From an uncultured Oscillospiraceae bacterium (lineage in GTDB: Bacteria; Bacillota; Clostridia; Oscillospirales; Acutalibacteraceae), in the NCBI GenBank assembly GCA_900550095.1, contig URRG01000155.1, positions 1 to 6,029 on the forward strand: 6,029 bases of DNA, written 5' to 3'. A program made the position numbers and the translations under genes. Below the pieces are notes generated by a model. It saw nothing but the letters and a program-made list of their open reading frames with translations. It made no database searches and was not told where the DNA came from. Shown in pieces: positions 5,926 to 6,029 of the stretch; within the stretch, counting starts at the first letter, position 1, and the number at the start of each line of letters is the position of its first letter.

Positions 5926-5971
5926 CAGGCGGAAGAGCCGGAGCATAAAGAGCTCCGGCTCTTCTGTCCTG
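5926..5971 (+). terminator. Terminator-like long hairpin after the FAD protein
   Basis: GAAGAGCCGGAGC (5932-5944) and GCTCCGGCTCTTC (5952-5964) pair perfectly over 13 bp around a 7-nt loop. Allowing a G-U pair and a one-base bulge, the stem extends to CAGG/CCTG (5926-5929 with 5968-5971). There is no proper U-tract after it, so it may terminate weakly or mainly protect the 3' end of the mRNA. It starts about 50 nt after the stop codon. Confidence 0.65.
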
Positions 5972-5982
5972 TGAAAGACATA

Positions 5983-5997
5983 GGGACATTCCGTCCC
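5983..5997. repeat. Small GGGAC palindrome, possible dispersed repeat
   Basis: GGGAC, ATTCC, GTCCC form a 5-bp stem with a 5-nt loop. Similar GGGAC-N-GTCCC hairpins occur as dispersed intergenic repeats in Firmicutes, some near REP-type transposases, but only one copy is visible here. The rest of the right edge (5998-6029) shows no start of a further gene that I can support. Confidence 0.3.
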
Positions 5998-6029
5998 CAC
6001 ATATATTGCAACAGCAGGCCGTGTGAGTG

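Overview
The window is about 6 kb of a low-to-mid GC chromosome. Five protein-coding genes are supported: one runs in from the left edge, four are complete. Clean sigma-A type promoters (TTGACT / TATAAT), purine-rich Shine-Dalgarno sites, a Gram-positive style lipoprotein and the gene content all point to a Firmicute, most likely a gut Clostridia of the Lachnospiraceae type. That assignment is inference from style, not from a marker gene.

Left block (1-2849, + strand). The C-terminal part of a polytopic membrane protein is followed 5 nt later by a membrane-anchored M20 metallopeptidase of the CPS1/PM20D1-like type; the two look like one operon. After a 31-nt gap comes a two-TM protein with a TPR-like helical cytoplasmic domain, whose start codon is uncertain. 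A perfect 17-bp hairpin with A- and U-tracts on its two sides (2868-2914) closes this block and also faces the convergent gene to its right.

Middle (2925-3649, - strand). A 196-aa secreted lipoprotein with a Ser/Glu/Ala-rich linker and a beta-rich domain is read leftward from a near-consensus promoter (3616-3644). It has a strong RBS and two tandem terminators.

Intergenic region (3650-4431). About 0.8 kb separates the two divergent promoters. It is AT-rich and purine-skewed and holds only small or doubtful ORFs. Its right end carries a strong extended -10 promoter (4154-4181), which starts a roughly 240-nt leader. The leader contains a direct repeat, a hairpin followed by U7, a nested stem just ahead of the RBS, and a ladder of mini-ORFs linked by ATGA overlaps. 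This is the least explained and most interesting part of the window.

Right block (4432-6029, + strand). The leader drives a 480-aa FAD-dependent dehydrogenase-like protein (COG2509 type) with a conspicuous cysteine cluster. A long terminator-like hairpin follows, then a small GGGAC palindrome near the right edge. No mobile element, tRNA, rRNA or CRISPR array is visible. I see no convincing new multi-gene system; the best candidate for something undescribed is the structured leader of the FAD protein.
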